A stretch of DNA of 64,000 bases. It comes from Arthrobacter sp. DNA4 (GTDB lineage: Bacteria > Actinomycetota > Actinomycetes > Actinomycetales > Micrococcaceae). The notes beneath the pieces were generated by a model. The model saw only the letters and a list, made by a program, of their open reading frames with translations, was not told the DNA's origin and did no database searches. The position numbers and the translations under genes were made by a program. The stretch lies in NCBI RefSeq assembly GCF_024362385.1, contig NZ_CP101466.1:1240001-1304000 (forward strand). Direction: 5' to 3'. Position 1 is the first letter of the stretch; the number at the start of each line of letters is the position of its first letter. Positions 45,952 to 55,516 of this stretch are shown here, one piece after another.

Positions 45952-46785
45952 GTGAGCTCGGCATTGAACAAGGACCACCTTCGCATCGCATCAGTCAACG
46001 TCAACGGCCTCCGGGCTGCCTACAAAAACGGCATGGCGGCGTGGCTGGAGCCGCGCGAAGTGGACATCCTCTGCCTGCAGGAAGTGCGCGCCCCTGACGC
46101 CGTCGTCCGGGAGCTGCTCGGGGAAGGCTGGCATATCCTGCACGCCGAGGCGGAAGCAAAAGGCCGTGCCGGCGTCGCCATCGCCTCCCGCCAGGAGCCG
46201 CTCGAAACCAGGAACGGCATTGGGGATGACTACTTCGCCACGGCCGGGCGCTGGGTGGAGGCTGATTTCCGCATACCTGACGCTGCGGGGAACCCCGTCC
46301 AGCTCACCGTTGCCAGCGCCTACGTGCACTCCGGCGAGGTAGGGACTCCCAAGCAGGACGACAAGTACCGCTTCCTTGACGTCATGAGCACGCGGCTTCC
46401 GGAGCTGACCAAGCACAGCGACCACGCGCTGGTGGTGGGGGACCTGAACGTCGCCCACACGCCCCGGGACATCAGGAACTCCAAGGGCAACCTCAAGAAG
46501 GCTTACCACCTGCCGGAGGAACGCGCCTACTTCGACCGTTTCTTTGGTGAGGAAATCGGCTGGCATGACGTCCACCGGAACCTTGCCGGCGACGTCGACG
46601 GGCCGTACACGTGGTGGTCCTGGCGCGGCAAGGCGTTCGACAACGACACCGGGTGGCGCATCGACTACCACATGGCCACCCCCGGACTGGCAGCGTCCGC
46701 CATTTCGGCCGTTGTTGACCGTGCAGCCTCGTGGGATACCCGCTTCTCCGATCACGCCCCGCTGGTAGTGGACTACCAGCTCTAA
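45952..46785 (+). CDS. xthA: Exodeoxyribonuclease III / AP endonuclease
   Basis: A protein of about 277 residues of the EEP superfamily, used in base-excision repair. Motifs: [17 protein letters not shown] (metal-site Asn), LCLQEVRAP (catalytic Glu), [10 protein letters not shown] (Tyr), [14 protein letters not shown] (Asp and Asn), [20 protein letters not shown], and [11 protein letters not shown] (Asp-His). The start is likely GTG 45952, just after GTGGAG; GTG 45943 and TTG 45964 are alternatives. It is located in a tight run of genes before trpS. Confidence 0.92.
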   Translation: MSSALNKDHLRIASVNVNGLRAAYKNGMAAWLEPREVDILCLQEVRAPDAVVRELLGEGWHILHAEAEAKGRAGVAIASRQEPLETRNGIGDDYFATAGRWVEADFRIPDAAGNPVQLTVASAYVHSGEVGTPKQDDKYRFLDVMSTRLPELTKHSDHALVVGDLNVAHTPRDIRNSKGNLKKAYHLPEERAYFDRFFGEEIGWHDVHRNLAGDVDGPYTWWSWRGKAFDNDTGWRIDYHMATPGLAASAISAVVDRAASWDTRFSDHAPLVVDYQL

Positions 46786-46801
46786 GCCCGAAAGTTTTTC
46801 C

Positions 46802-47845
46802 ATGACCACCCAGACTTCCTCCACTGCCAAGAAGCGCATCCTTTCCGGCGCCAAGCCCACTGCGGATTCCCTGCACCTGGGCAATTACATCGGCGCCGTG
46901 CGCAATTGGGTGGACATGCAGGCGGAATACGACGCCGTCTTCTTCATCCCGGACCTGCATGCCATCACGGTGGATTTCGATCCCGCCGAACTGGCCAAGC
47001 GCACCCGCATTGTGGCGGCGCAGTACATCGCCGCCGGCATCGACCCGGACAAGAGCATCTTCTTTGTCCAGTCCCATGTCCCGGAGCACGCACAGCTTGC
47101 CTGGGCGCTGAACTGCATCACCGGTTTCGGTGAGGCGTCCCGGATGACGCAGTTCAAGGACAAGACCCAGAAGTCGGGCGCTGACGCCGCAACGCTGGGC
47201 CTTTTCGCCTACCCCACGCTGATGGCTGCGGATATCCTCCTTTACCAGAGCGATCTGGTGCCGGTGGGCGAGGACCAGCGGCAGCACCTGGAACTGACCC
47301 GGAACCTCGCGCAGCGTTTCAACACCCGGTTTGGTCACACGTTCACGGTTCCCGAGGCGACAATCGTCAAGGAAAGCGCCAAGATCTACGACCTCCAGAA
47401 CCCCAGCGCCAAGATGTCCAAGACGGGGGAGTCCCCCAACGGTGCCATCCAGTTGCTGGAGGATCCCAAGATCGCCGCCAAACGCATTAAGTCGGCAGTG
47501 ACGGACGCAGGCACGGACATCCGCTTCGACGCCGAGGAGAAGCCCGGGGTCTCCAACCTGCTGACCATCTACTCTTCCCTGACCGGGAAGTCGGTGGCGG
47601 AGCTCGAAGCCGAGTACCAGGGGAAGATGTACGGCCACCTCAAGGTGGACCTTGCGGAGGTGGTGGTGGACTTCATCACTCCGCTCCGCAACCGGACCAA
47701 CGAGTTGATGGCTGATCCCGCCGAGCTTGACCGGCTGCTGGCCCTCGGTGCGGAACGGGCCCGGGAAATTGCCTCTGTCACGTTGGGCCAGGTGTACCAG
47801 CGCATGGGTTTCCTGCCGTCCCTCAGCCTCGCAGGAGTCCGCTAG
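46802..47845 (+). CDS. trpS: Tryptophanyl-tRNA synthetase
   Basis: A protein of 347 residues, class I aminoacyl-tRNA synthetase charging tRNA-Trp. The HIGH-equivalent is [17 protein letters not shown], and the KMSKS loop is [13 protein letters not shown]. Between them lie [36 protein letters not shown] and [28 protein letters not shown], all typical of bacterial TrpS. Length is normal. It lies 16 bases after xthA and four bases before the 2H phosphoesterase gene. Confidence 0.97.
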   Translation: MTTQTSSTAKKRILSGAKPTADSLHLGNYIGAVRNWVDMQAEYDAVFFIPDLHAITVDFDPAELAKRTRIVAAQYIAAGIDPDKSIFFVQSHVPEHAQLAWALNCITGFGEASRMTQFKDKTQKSGADAATLGLFAYPTLMAADILLYQSDLVPVGEDQRQHLELTRNLAQRFNTRFGHTFTVPEATIVKESAKIYDLQNPSAKMSKTGESPNGAIQLLEDPKIAAKRIKSAVTDAGTDIRFDAEEKPGVSNLLTIYSSLTGKSVAELEAEYQGKMYGHLKVDLAEVVVDFITPLRNRTNELMADPAELDRLLALGAERAREIASVTLGQVYQRMGFLPSLSLAGVR

Positions 47846-47849
47846 CGCC

Positions 47850-48554
47850 ATGTCTTCGAGAAACGTCACCGCCAGGGGAGGTGCCTTCTCCGCCGGCCAG
47901 GCGGAGCGGTCCCTGGCCGACCGCTTCGAAGACCAGTCCGGCCACAACGCGGCAACGGACCATGAAGTTGCCCGCAGCGACGAAATCAGTGTGGGCGTCA
48001 TCCTGGGCTTCCCCGCCGAGATAGCTGACGAACTGCAGCGCTGGCGCGCGTCCTTTGGCGATCCCCTGGCCGGGGTGGTGCCCGCGCACATCACGCTGGT
48101 CACCACTACTCCCACCCAGGACTGGGAGGCCACGCTCCGGCATGTCCGCGAGGTGGCCCGCTGGCAGAGCCCCTTCATGGTGACCATCGCCGGAACCGGA
48201 ACTTTCCGGCCGGTTTCGCCGGTGGTGTTCATCAACGTGGAGGACGGCTTCGAGGAGTGCGTGGACCTGCACCGCAAGCTGCAGCAGGGTCCCCTTCACC
48301 GCGAACTGCCCTTTGCCTACCATCCCCACGTCACCATCGCCCATGATGTCGCCCCTGAAAGCCTGGATGAAGCCGAAACGGTGCTGAAGAACTACAGGGC
48401 CACCTTCCCCGTGGTTAGCATGGGACTCTATGAGCATGATGCCGACGGCATCTGGCAGCTACGGGAAGAGCTGGACTTTGGGACCGAAACTGACAACCAC
48501 GCCGGCACCAGCTTCACGGACGCTGCCGCGGACACTACAACCGAAAGCGGCTGA
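47850..48554 (+). CDS. 2'-5' RNA ligase-like (2H phosphoesterase) protein
   Basis: A protein of 234 residues with the two HxT/S motifs of the 2H superfamily: VPAHITLVTT and YHPHVTIAHD, spaced about 85 residues apart, with SVGVILGFPAEIADELQRWR before the first. These proteins act on 2'-5' or cyclic phosphate bonds in RNA or nucleotides; the substrate here is unknown. An N-terminal extension of about 45 residues (SSRNVTARGGAFSAGQAERS) is polar. The start at 47850 follows the trpS stop by four bases. The gene runs into the YihY gene. Confidence 0.85.
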   Translation: MSSRNVTARGGAFSAGQAERSLADRFEDQSGHNAATDHEVARSDEISVGVILGFPAEIADELQRWRASFGDPLAGVVPAHITLVTTTPTQDWEATLRHVREVARWQSPFMVTIAGTGTFRPVSPVVFINVEDGFEECVDLHRKLQQGPLHRELPFAYHPHVTIAHDVAPESLDEAETVLKNYRATFPVVSMGLYEHDADGIWQLREELDFGTETDNHAGTSFTDAAADTTTESG

Positions 48555-49587
48555 CCGGCAGCCGCTGCCCACCGAGCACGCCCAGCTGGAGCTGGCCGTC
48601 ATCCAGAAGCGGATGGAATGGGGGAAAGCCAGGAGAGCGGGCGGCGGCGTGGTGCCGGGCCTGATGGCACTGGTCCAGTTGCTGCTGGCCAAACTCAACA
48701 CCTTGCGCCCCATGCGGGCCTTCCAGCACTACAACCGCCAGCACGGGCCCCTGCTGAGCGCCGGGATTGGCTTCCGGATGTTCTTCTCCATCACCGGCCT
48801 CCTCACCACCGGTTTTTCGATAGCCGGGCTTGTCCTCAGCGGGCAGCCGGCCCTCCTTGACACCATTGTTGCCACGGTGGCGCAAAGCGCCCCGGGCCTC
48901 CTGAAAGTCGGCAACGGGGACGGACTGGTGGACCCAAAGGACCTCCTGAACCCGGGGAGCCTCGGCTGGACGGCGGTTATTGCCGCCGTGGTCACCATCA
49001 TCACCTCGCTGGGCTGGATCAACGGGATGAGGGACGGGCTGCGCGGCGTCCTCCAACTTCCTCCGCTCGTGGTCAACCCCATCCTGGTGAGGCTGCGCGA
49101 TGCCGGAACCCTCCTGCTGCTGGGGCTGGCCCTGGTGATCAGCGCGGGTGCCTCCCTTGTCTTCGGCACGGCGGCGGGCTGGGTGGTGGGCTTCCTGCAT
49201 CTTAGCGACGCCGTGGCCGGACCCCTCACCACGTCGGTCAAGATCGTGGTGCCGCTGGTCCTGAACTGGGTCACAGCGCTGATCATGTTCCGGCTCGCGG
49301 CCGGACTCAAGTTGTCCCGGCAGGCGCTGCTCGAAGGCACCATCCTCGCCGCCGTAGGCACCACCGTTCTGCAGATCTTCAGCACCGAGCTGCTGGCAGG
49401 TGCCAGCCGGAACCCAATCCTCGCCTCTTTCGCCATCATCATCGGCCTGCTGATCTGGTTCAACCTGGTCAGCCAGGTCTACCTTGTCTCAGCCGCGTGG
49501 TCGGCGATCCGTGAGGCTGACCTGGAGTCCGGCGGAGCTCAGCGGAAAACCATCCTCGGCGCGCGGCGGGCGACGCCCCAGACCTGA
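48478..49587 (+). CDS. YihY/BrkB-family membrane protein
   Basis: About 370 residues with a soluble N-terminus (TEHAQLELAVIQKRMEWGKA) followed by six helices of the YihY/virulence factor BrkB family: AFQHYNRQHGPLLSAGIGFR, MFFSITGLLTTGFSIAGLVL, TAVIAAVVTIITSLGWINGM, a central pair around LLLLGLALVISAGASLVFG, and IIIGLLIWFNLVSQVYLVSA. The old RNase BN label is not valid; the role is unknown. The start is unclear: G/C third-position bias extends upstream of ATG 48613 into the preceding gene, so a start in the overlap (TTG 48478 after GGGAAG, or ATG 48430) is likely. Confidence 0.8.
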   Translation: MGPKLTTTPAPASRTLPRTLQPKAADRQPLPTEHAQLELAVIQKRMEWGKARRAGGGVVPGLMALVQLLLAKLNTLRPMRAFQHYNRQHGPLLSAGIGFRMFFSITGLLTTGFSIAGLVLSGQPALLDTIVATVAQSAPGLLKVGNGDGLVDPKDLLNPGSLGWTAVIAAVVTIITSLGWINGMRDGLRGVLQLPPLVVNPILVRLRDAGTLLLLGLALVISAGASLVFGTAAGWVVGFLHLSDAVAGPLTTSVKIVVPLVLNWVTALIMFRLAAGLKLSRQALLEGTILAAVGTTVLQIFSTELLAGASRNPILASFAIIIGLLIWFNLVSQVYLVSAAWSAIREADLESGGAQRKTILGARRATPQT

Positions 49588-49608
49588 CCTGCATCGCCCA
49601 GCGGCCGT

Positions 49609-50424
49609 CTAAGAGCCGTTCCCTGCGTCCAGGTACTGGTCAGCCCAGGCGGCGATAATCCGCGCTGCCCGGGCGGCCTGGCCCTTGCCGGTCAGGAGGT
49701 GGTCGCTTCCCTCCAGGGAGACGAAGTTCCGCGGGTGGCGGGCGGTCTGGAAGATGGTGCTGGCATTCTCAATCCCTACGGTGTTGTCGGTAGGGGAGTG
49801 GAGCACCATCAGCGGCTTGTGCAGCTGCCTGATGCAGTCCGTCAGGTCCGCGTTCTCAAGGTCCTCCACGAAGTGCCGGCGGATTTCCACGCGCTTGCCG
49901 CCCAGGTCCACTTCGGCGCTGCCCTCACTCAGGATCCGGTCGAGTGCGGCATCGAACACATGGGCTACGTGCTTGGGGGAGAAGGGCGCTCCCACGGTGG
50001 CAACGGCGTCCAGTTCCGGAATCTCCCGGGCAGCGGCAAGGACCGCAGCGCCGCCGAACGAATGGCCCACCAGCAGCGAGATTTCCTTCCCCTCGCTGCG
50101 CATGAATTCCGCCGCCTTCACCGTGTCCGCCACCTTGTGGCTGAAGGATCCGGCAGACCATTCCCCGGCGGAGCCGCCCAGGCCAACGTTGTCGAAACGC
50201 AGCATGCCGATGCCGCTGTCCGCCAGCGCCTTGCACATCCGTGCCGCGGAGGGGCTGTCCTTGCCCAGCGTGAAGCCGTGGGAAAACACTCCCCAGCCCT
50301 TGACCGGGCCCTCGGGAACATCAATGATGCCGGACAGCATTTCGCCCGTGGAACCTGCAAAGGACACTTTTTCGGAGCGGGACAAAGGGGACCCTTTCTG
50401 CGGCCGGACAGTTTGCTCTATCAC
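49609..50424 (-). CDS. Alpha/beta hydrolase (YcjY/BAAT-like)
   Basis: A protein of about 271 residues. The core fold begins KGWGVFSHGFTLGKDSPSA; the nucleophile elbow is LLVGHSFGGAAVL (catalytic Ser), the acid is probably in MVLHSPTDNTVGIEN, and the His is in LEGSDHLLTGKG. The arrangement matches serine hydrolases acting on small esters; the substrate is unknown. Its GTG at 50422-50424 lies inside a long inverted repeat. TTG 50385 after AAAGGG is an alternative that would leave the repeat in the 5' region. It is downstream of sdhB on the same strand but behind a terminator-like hairpin. Confidence 0.82.
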   Translation of the reverse strand: MIEQTVRPQKGSPLSRSEKVSFAGSTGEMLSGIIDVPEGPVKGWGVFSHGFTLGKDSPSAARMCKALADSGIGMLRFDNVGLGGSAGEWSAGSFSHKVADTVKAAEFMRSEGKEISLLVGHSFGGAAVLAAAREIPELDAVATVGAPFSPKHVAHVFDAALDRILSEGSAEVDLGGKRVEIRRHFVEDLENADLTDCIRQLHKPLMVLHSPTDNTVGIENASTIFQTARHPRNFVSLEGSDHLLTGKGQAARAARIIAAWADQYLDAGNGS

Positions 50425-50470
50425 TTGTGGTCCCTAAACCCCCGGCTTAGGGACCAAAGCTGATAGAGCA
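50414..50470. repeat. 57-bp interrupted inverted repeat at the hydrolase start
   Basis: Left arm TGCTCTATCA-N4-TGGTCCCTAA (50414-50437), a 9-base spacer, right arm TTAGGGACCA-N4-TGATAGAGCA (50447-50470). Both 10-bp blocks pair perfectly. It could be a double operator or an RNA hairpin covering the hydrolase start codon. Confidence 0.85.
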
Positions 50471-50496
50471 TCCGGGGTGCTTAAGTGCTGGAACGA

Positions 50497-50536
50497 CGAC
50501 GGCGCCCTCCACCACATGTGGTGGGTGACGCCGTCG
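50497..50536 (-). terminator. Terminator-like hairpin after sdhB
   Basis: The outer stem CGACGGCG with CGCCGTCG and the inner stem CCACCAC with GTGGTGG, with a 2-base loop, lie 27 bases after the sdhB stop. There is no T-run, so efficiency is uncertain. Confidence 0.6.
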
Positions 50537-50562
50537 GCCGTAATACTGTTGCTGGAACTGCC

Positions 50563-51345
50563 CTAGATCCTGCGGGCCAGGATGGCCTGCTTGACCTCGG
50601 CGATAGCCTGCGTGACCTGGATGCCGCGGGGGCATGCTTCGGAGCAGTTGAAGGTGGTGCGGCAGCGCCACACGCCTTCCTTGTCGTTGAGGATCTCCAG
50701 GCGCATGTCGCCGGCATCATCGCGGGAGTCGAAGATGAAGCGGTGCGCGTTCACGATGGCGGCCGGGCCGAAGTACTGCCCGTCGGTCCAGAACACGGGG
50801 CAGGAGGACGTGCAAGCAGCACACAGGATGCACTTGGTGGTGTCATCGAAGCGCTCACGGTCCTCAGCGGACTGCAGGCGCTCCCGGGTGGGCTCGTGGC
50901 CCTTGTTGATCAGGAAGGGCATGACTTCGCGGTACGACTGGAAGAAGGGCTCCATGTCCACGATCAGGTCCTTTTCCACCGGCAGGCCCTTGATGGGCTC
51001 CACCGTGATGGGCTTGGACGTGTCCAGGTCCTTCAACAGGGTCTTGCAGGCAAGGCGGTTGCGGCCGTTGATGCGCATGGCATCCGAGCCGCACACGCCG
51101 TGGGCGCAGGAACGGCGGAATGACAGGGTGCCGTCCGTCTCCCACTTCACCTTGTGCAGGGCGTCCAGGACACGGTCCGTTCCGTACATGGTCAGGTGGA
51201 AATCGTCCCAGGTGGCTTCCTCGGAAACCTCCGGGTTGTACCGGCGGACCCGCAGGTGGACGTCGAACGTGGGGATCTCGCCTCCGCCGCCGACGCCGGC
51301 GGGCAGTTCAACCTTTGAGGCTGGCTCAGCGATTTCGGTGCTCAT
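50563..51345 (-). CDS. sdhB: Succinate dehydrogenase iron-sulfur subunit
   Basis: A protein of 260 residues with three iron-sulfur clusters. [2Fe-2S] ligands are in SCAHGVCGSDAM and RLACKTLL; [4Fe-4S] and [3Fe-4S] ligands are in CILCAACTSSCPVFW and FNCSEACPRGI. It passes electrons from the flavoprotein to the membrane quinone site. The start is one base after the sdhA stop, in the order sdhC-sdhD-sdhA-sdhB on the minus strand. The N-terminus has a short Pro/Gly-rich lead (LPAGVGGGGEIPTFDVHLR). Confidence 0.96.
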   Translation of the reverse strand: MSTEIAEPASKVELPAGVGGGGEIPTFDVHLRVRRYNPEVSEEATWDDFHLTMYGTDRVLDALHKVKWETDGTLSFRRSCAHGVCGSDAMRINGRNRLACKTLLKDLDTSKPITVEPIKGLPVEKDLIVDMEPFFQSYREVMPFLINKGHEPTRERLQSAEDRERFDDTTKCILCAACTSSCPVFWTDGQYFGPAAIVNAHRFIFDSRDDAGDMRLEILNDKEGVWRCRTTFNCSEACPRGIQVTQAIAEVKQAILARRI

Positions 51346-51346
51346 C

Positions 51347-53146
51347 CTAGTACTTCCTCACCATCGGCTCGTAGCGGGTAAAGACGACCCGTTTGGTGGC
51401 GAGGCGGATACCGGCGATTGATTCCGCCGATCCGTCAGCCGGCGCGTGGTCATCCTTGTACGCCATGGAGTGCTTCATGAATTTCTCGTCGTCACGCTCG
51501 GGGAAGTCCTCGCGGAAGTGTCCGCCGCGGGATTCCTCGCGGTGCAGGGCAGCCACGGTCATGACCTTGGCCAGTTCCAGCAGGAAGCCGAGCTCAACGG
51601 CCTCGAGCAGGTCCAGGTTGAAGCGCTTGCCCTTGTCCTGGACGTTGATGCGCTTGTACCGCTCCTCGAAGGATTCGATGTCGCGCAGCACCTGGTTCAG
51701 GGTGTCTGCCGTACGGAACACCTGCATGTTCGCGTCCATCGTGTCCTGCAGTTCCTTGCGGATCTGGGCTACTTTCTCATCGCCGGTGCCGTTGCGGGCA
51801 ATGTCCAGCAGCTCGGTGGTGTAGGCCAGCGGGTTCTCCGGCAGCTCCACGTACGGCGCGGTCTTTGCGTACTCCGCGGCGGCAATGCCTGCGCGCTTTC
51901 CGAAGACGTTGATGTCCAGCAGCGAGTTGGTGCCCAGGCGGTTGGAGCCGTGGACGGAGACGCAGGCAACTTCACCAGCGGCGTAGAGGCCGGGGATCAC
52001 GGTGTCGTTGTCCTGCAGGACCTCGGTCTGGATGTTCGTGGGAATGCCGCCCATGGCGTAGTGCGCGGTGGGGAACACCGGCACCGGCTCGGTGTACGGT
52101 TCCACGCCAAGGTAGGTGCGGGCGAACTCGGTGATGTCCGGGAGCTTGGCGTCGATGTGCGCCGGTTCCAGGTGGGTCAGGTCCAGGAGGACGTAATCCT
52201 TGTTCGGGCCGCAGCCGCGGCCTTCGCGCACCTCATTGGCCATGGAACGGGCCACGATGTCACGCGGCGCCAGGTCCTTGATGGTGGGGGCGTAGCGCTC
52301 CATGAAGCGCTCACCCTCGGAGTTGCGGAGGATTGCACCTTCACCGCGGGCGGCCTCGGACAGCAGAATGCCCAGGCTTACCAGGCCTGTCGGGTGGAAC
52401 TGGAAGAACTCCATGTCTTCCAGCGGGATGCCGCGGCGGAAGGCGATGCCCATGCCGTCACCGGTCAGGGTGTGGGCGTTGGACGTGGTCTTGAAGACCT
52501 TGCCGGCGCCACCGGAGGCGAACACCACGGACTTTGCCTGGAACACATGCAGTTCACCGGAGGCGAGGTCGTAGGAGACGACGCCGGTCACGCGCTTCTG
52601 CTTGTAGGCAGTGCCGTCTTCGCGGACAGCGTCCTCTTCAACCGTCAGCAGGTCCAGGACGTAGTACTCGTTGTAGAACTCAACGTTGTGCTTGACGCAG
52701 TTTTGGTACAGGGTCTGCAGGATCATGTGGCCGGTACGGTCCGCGGCGTAGCATGCACGGCGGACGGGAGCCTTGCCGTGGTCACGGGTGTGGCCGCCGA
52801 AGCGGCGCTGGTCGATGCGGCCCTCGGGCGTGCGGTTGAAGGGCAGGCCCATCTTTTCCAGGTCCAGCACGGCGTCGATGGCTTCCTTGGCCATGACCTC
52901 GGCGGCGTCCTGGTCAACCAGGTAGTCGCCGCCCTTGACGGTGTCGAAGGTGTGCCATTCCCAGTTGTCTTCCTCGACATTGGCAAGGGCTGCACACATG
53001 CCACCCTGCGCCGCACCCGTGTGCGAGCGGGTGGGGTAGAGCTTGGTCAGTACTGCTGTGCGCGCGCGCTGACCGGACTCGATCGCGGCGCGCATGCCAG
53101 CGCCACCGGCACCGACGATGACGACGTCGTACTTATGGACCTGCAT
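51347..53146 (-). CDS. sdhA: Succinate dehydrogenase flavoprotein subunit
   Basis: A protein of 599 residues. It shows FAD motif YDVVIVGAGGAGMRAAIES, the FAD-linking His in TRSHTGAAQGGM, HTFDTVKGGDYL, FQFHPTGLVSLGIL, and catalytic stretches including RSMANEVREGRGCG and HYAMGGIPTNIQTEV. It oxidises succinate to fumarate. The start at 53146 gives the canonical MQVHKYDVVIVG. It is placed between sdhD and sdhB in one operon. Confidence 0.97.
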   Translation of the reverse strand: MQVHKYDVVIVGAGGAGMRAAIESGQRARTAVLTKLYPTRSHTGAAQGGMCAALANVEEDNWEWHTFDTVKGGDYLVDQDAAEVMAKEAIDAVLDLEKMGLPFNRTPEGRIDQRRFGGHTRDHGKAPVRRACYAADRTGHMILQTLYQNCVKHNVEFYNEYYVLDLLTVEEDAVREDGTAYKQKRVTGVVSYDLASGELHVFQAKSVVFASGGAGKVFKTTSNAHTLTGDGMGIAFRRGIPLEDMEFFQFHPTGLVSLGILLSEAARGEGAILRNSEGERFMERYAPTIKDLAPRDIVARSMANEVREGRGCGPNKDYVLLDLTHLEPAHIDAKLPDITEFARTYLGVEPYTEPVPVFPTAHYAMGGIPTNIQTEVLQDNDTVIPGLYAAGEVACVSVHGSNRLGTNSLLDINVFGKRAGIAAAEYAKTAPYVELPENPLAYTTELLDIARNGTGDEKVAQIRKELQDTMDANMQVFRTADTLNQVLRDIESFEERYKRINVQDKGKRFNLDLLEAVELGFLLELAKVMTVAALHREESRGGHFREDFPERDDEKFMKHSMAYKDDHAPADGSAESIAGIRLATKRVVFTRYEPMVRKY

Positions 53147-53254
53147 ACCAGACGCTCTTTCTCTCAAAATTCGCTATAAAACAACGGGGCGGCTTTGCCT
53201 GCTCCGCAAAACAGGGCCCGCGGACAAGCCCGCGGGCCCAGGGTCGTGCCAGTG

Positions 53255-53716
53255 CTAGGCAGGGCAGAAGCCACCCGGAAGGGCAACGCCGTTCACTACG
53301 GGGCACGGGTTGAAGGTGAAGATGACCAGGGTGCCCAGGAGGATGATGACCACAGCGGCCGCGTAGAGAACGGTCTTCAGCCAGCGGCGGGTGGACGTCT
53401 TCTCGGCGTAGTCGTTGATGATGGTCCGCACGCCGTTGGTGCCGTGCAGCATGGCCAGCCACAGCATGGCCAGGTCCCAGAACTGCCAGAACGGGTCGGC
53501 CCACTTGCTTACCACGAAGCCGAAGTCAATGGCGTGGATGCCTTCGCCGACCATGAGGTTCACGAACAGGTGGCCGAAGATGAGGACCACCAGCACCACG
53601 CCGGAAAGGCGCATGAACAGCCAGGCGATCATCTCGAAGTTGCCCTTGGAACCGCCGCTGCGGCGGTACTGGGGAGCGATCCGGCCGCTGCGGGGGCTCT
53701 CGATGGTTGCAGTCAT
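53255..53716 (-). CDS. sdhD: Succinate dehydrogenase membrane anchor subunit
   Basis: A protein of 153 residues with three helices: NFEMIAWLFMRLSGVVLVVL containing the conserved R-SGV motif, then WDLAMLWLAMLHGTNGVRTI with the haem/quinone-site HGTNGVR, then TVLYAAAVVIILLGTLVIFT. It anchors the SdhAB head and helps form the quinone site. It is three bases after sdhC; the 108-base gap to sdhA contains no gene. Confidence 0.93.
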   Translation of the reverse strand: MTATIESPRSGRIAPQYRRSGGSKGNFEMIAWLFMRLSGVVLVVLIFGHLFVNLMVGEGIHAIDFGFVVSKWADPFWQFWDLAMLWLAMLHGTNGVRTIINDYAEKTSTRRWLKTVLYAAAVVIILLGTLVIFTFNPCPVVNGVALPGGFCPA

Positions 53717-53719
53717 GGC

Positions 53720-54100
53720 TTAGTGACCTCCGAGGGCGAGGGACAGGTGGCGGATGGAGAAGGCGACCATGGTCACGACCCAGAGGGCCAGGACTGCCCA
53801 CAGCATCTGCCGCTGGTACTTGGCGCCCTTCTTCCAGAAGTCGACCGCGATGATCCGCAGGCCGTTGAAGGCGTGGAAAACGATGGCAGCCACTAGTCCG
53901 GTCTCACCCAGCGCCATCAGCGGATTCTTGTAGGCGCCGATCACGGCGGTGTAGGCCTCCGGTGACACACGCACCAAGGAGGTGTCCAGGACGTGGACCA
54001 ACAAGAAGAAAAAGATCACTACACCGGTAATACGGTGTCCTACCCAGGACCACATGCCTTCACGGCCGCGGTACAAGGTGCCAGCTGGTTTTGTCGGCAC
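53720..54100 (-). CDS. sdhC: Succinate dehydrogenase cytochrome b556 subunit
   Basis: A protein of 126 residues with three helices. It shows GTLYRGREGMWSWVGHRITG (quinone-site Ser/Arg and GHRITG motif), FFFLLVHVLDTSLV with the haem-ligand His, and AIVFHAFNGLRIIAVDF. The GTG start at 54100 has GGGAGG eight bases upstream; longer in-frame extensions are not supported. It is first gene of sdhCDAB, with an AT-rich patch (GCTTATTCAATTTAGACG) about 100 bases upstream as a possible promoter. Confidence 0.94.
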   Translation of the reverse strand: MPTKPAGTLYRGREGMWSWVGHRITGVVIFFFLLVHVLDTSLVRVSPEAYTAVIGAYKNPLMALGETGLVAAIVFHAFNGLRIIAVDFWKKGAKYQRQMLWAVLALWVVTMVAFSIRHLSLALGGH

Positions 54101-54375
54101 TGATAAACCTCCCTGCAACACAGCGGCGCTGGCATGAGATCCATGCGGGGGGAACGCCTGCTGTGAGAGCACTCGTAGCTCAGGCCTAAATCTAGGCTTC
54201 GCTAACAGCTTATTCAATTTAGACGATTGTTGGTGCCCAGCGCTGGAGCGGATTTTGCGGGGAAATGAGACAAACACCACATCCGTGCTGGCCCGGAGGC
54301 CGGGGCAGAGGCCAAAACGCGGGCACGTGCGCCGCCACAGGAGCCGCGCGCGGCCCTTCAGCTAAAGTAGCCGTG

Positions 54376-55509
54376 ATGAGTACAGACAAAGTGACAAGCC
54401 CGGCTTCACCCCTTGACCGCTTCATTGCGGTGATTCCGGCAGGCGGAGTGGGGACCCGCCTCTGGCCTCTGTCACGAGCAGCAGCTCCCAAGTTCCTTCA
54501 CGACCTCACCGGATCGGGCAGCACGTTGCTGCGCGCCACCTACGACCGGCTGCATCCGCTCGCGGGCAACCGGATGCTGGTGGTGACCGGCCAGGCGCAC
54601 CGTGAAGCCGTGTGCCGCCAGCTTCCCGAGGTGCGTGACTCCGACCTTGTCCTGGAGTCTGAGCCCAAGGACTCCGGTGCGGCAATCGGCCTTGCGGCGG
54701 CAATCCTGCACGAACGCGATCCCGACACCATCATGGGTTCCTTCGCCGCCGACCAGGTGATCAGCCCGGACAACCTCTTCCAGGAGGCAGTCCGGGAAGC
54801 CATCCATACCGCTGCTGCCGGTAAGATCGTGACCATCGGCATCAAGCCCACCCACCCGTCCACCGGTTTCGGTTACATCCGTTCCGGCAAGGCCCTCCAC
54901 ATTGAAGGCGCCCCCAGCGCCCACGACGTTGTGGAGTTCGTCGAAAAGCCGGACGAGACGGTGGCCCAGCAGTACGTGGACAGCGGCGACTACGTATGGA
55001 ACGCCGGCATGTTCGTGGCGCCCGTGTCGCTGATGCTCAAGCACCTCGAGGCCAACCAGCCCGAACTGTTCCAGGGCCTGCAGGAAATCGCCCGTGCCTG
55101 GGACACCCCCCAGCGTGACGAGGTCACTGCCCGCATCTGGCCCACCCTGCCCAAGATCGCCATTGATTACGCGGTGGCCGAACCCGCCGCCGAAGCCGGG
55201 GACGTCGCCGTCGTGCCCGGTTCCTTCCGCTGGGACGACGTCGGCGACTTCGCCTCGGTCGGCCGCCTCAACAGCGCCAAGGAAGTGGACGACGTCACCG
55301 TTCTCGGTGAAGGCGCCCGCGTGTTCACCGAGAACTCCAGCGGCGTTGTTGTCACCGACACCAAGCGTGTCATCGCCCTGATCGGAATCCAGGACGTTGT
55401 CATCGTGGACACCCCGGACGCCCTTCTGGTGACCACCATGGCCAATTCCCAGCGCGTGAAGGCTGCCGTGGACGCCCTTAAGGCGAGCGGGGACACGGAC
55501 GTCCTCTGA
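54376..55509 (+). CDS. manC: Mannose-1-phosphate guanylyltransferase
   Basis: A protein of 377 residues that makes GDP-mannose from GTP and mannose-1-phosphate. Its nucleotidyltransferase signature is VIPAGGVGTRLWPLSRAAAP with the Lys of PKFLHDL; SFAADQVISP carries the metal Asp, and VEFVEKPDETVA and YVWNAGMFVA mark the sugar site. There is no fused isomerase domain. GDP-mannose would serve mannosyltransferases such as the GT4 enzyme earlier in the window. The start at 54376 is chosen by family length; its binding site is weak. It is divergent from the sdh operon. Confidence 0.92.
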   Translation: MSTDKVTSPASPLDRFIAVIPAGGVGTRLWPLSRAAAPKFLHDLTGSGSTLLRATYDRLHPLAGNRMLVVTGQAHREAVCRQLPEVRDSDLVLESEPKDSGAAIGLAAAILHERDPDTIMGSFAADQVISPDNLFQEAVREAIHTAAAGKIVTIGIKPTHPSTGFGYIRSGKALHIEGAPSAHDVVEFVEKPDETVAQQYVDSGDYVWNAGMFVAPVSLMLKHLEANQPELFQGLQEIARAWDTPQRDEVTARIWPTLPKIAIDYAVAEPAAEAGDVAVVPGSFRWDDVGDFASVGRLNSAKEVDDVTVLGEGARVFTENSSGVVVTDTKRVIALIGIQDVVIVDTPDALLVTTMANSQRVKAAVDALKASGDTDVL

Positions 55510-55516
55510 CCGGGAA

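Noticed and set aside
50414..50470. A tetO-like TetR operator
   Set aside because: The half-site TGATAGAG resembles tetO, but the two halves are about 37 bases apart and no TetR gene is nearby.
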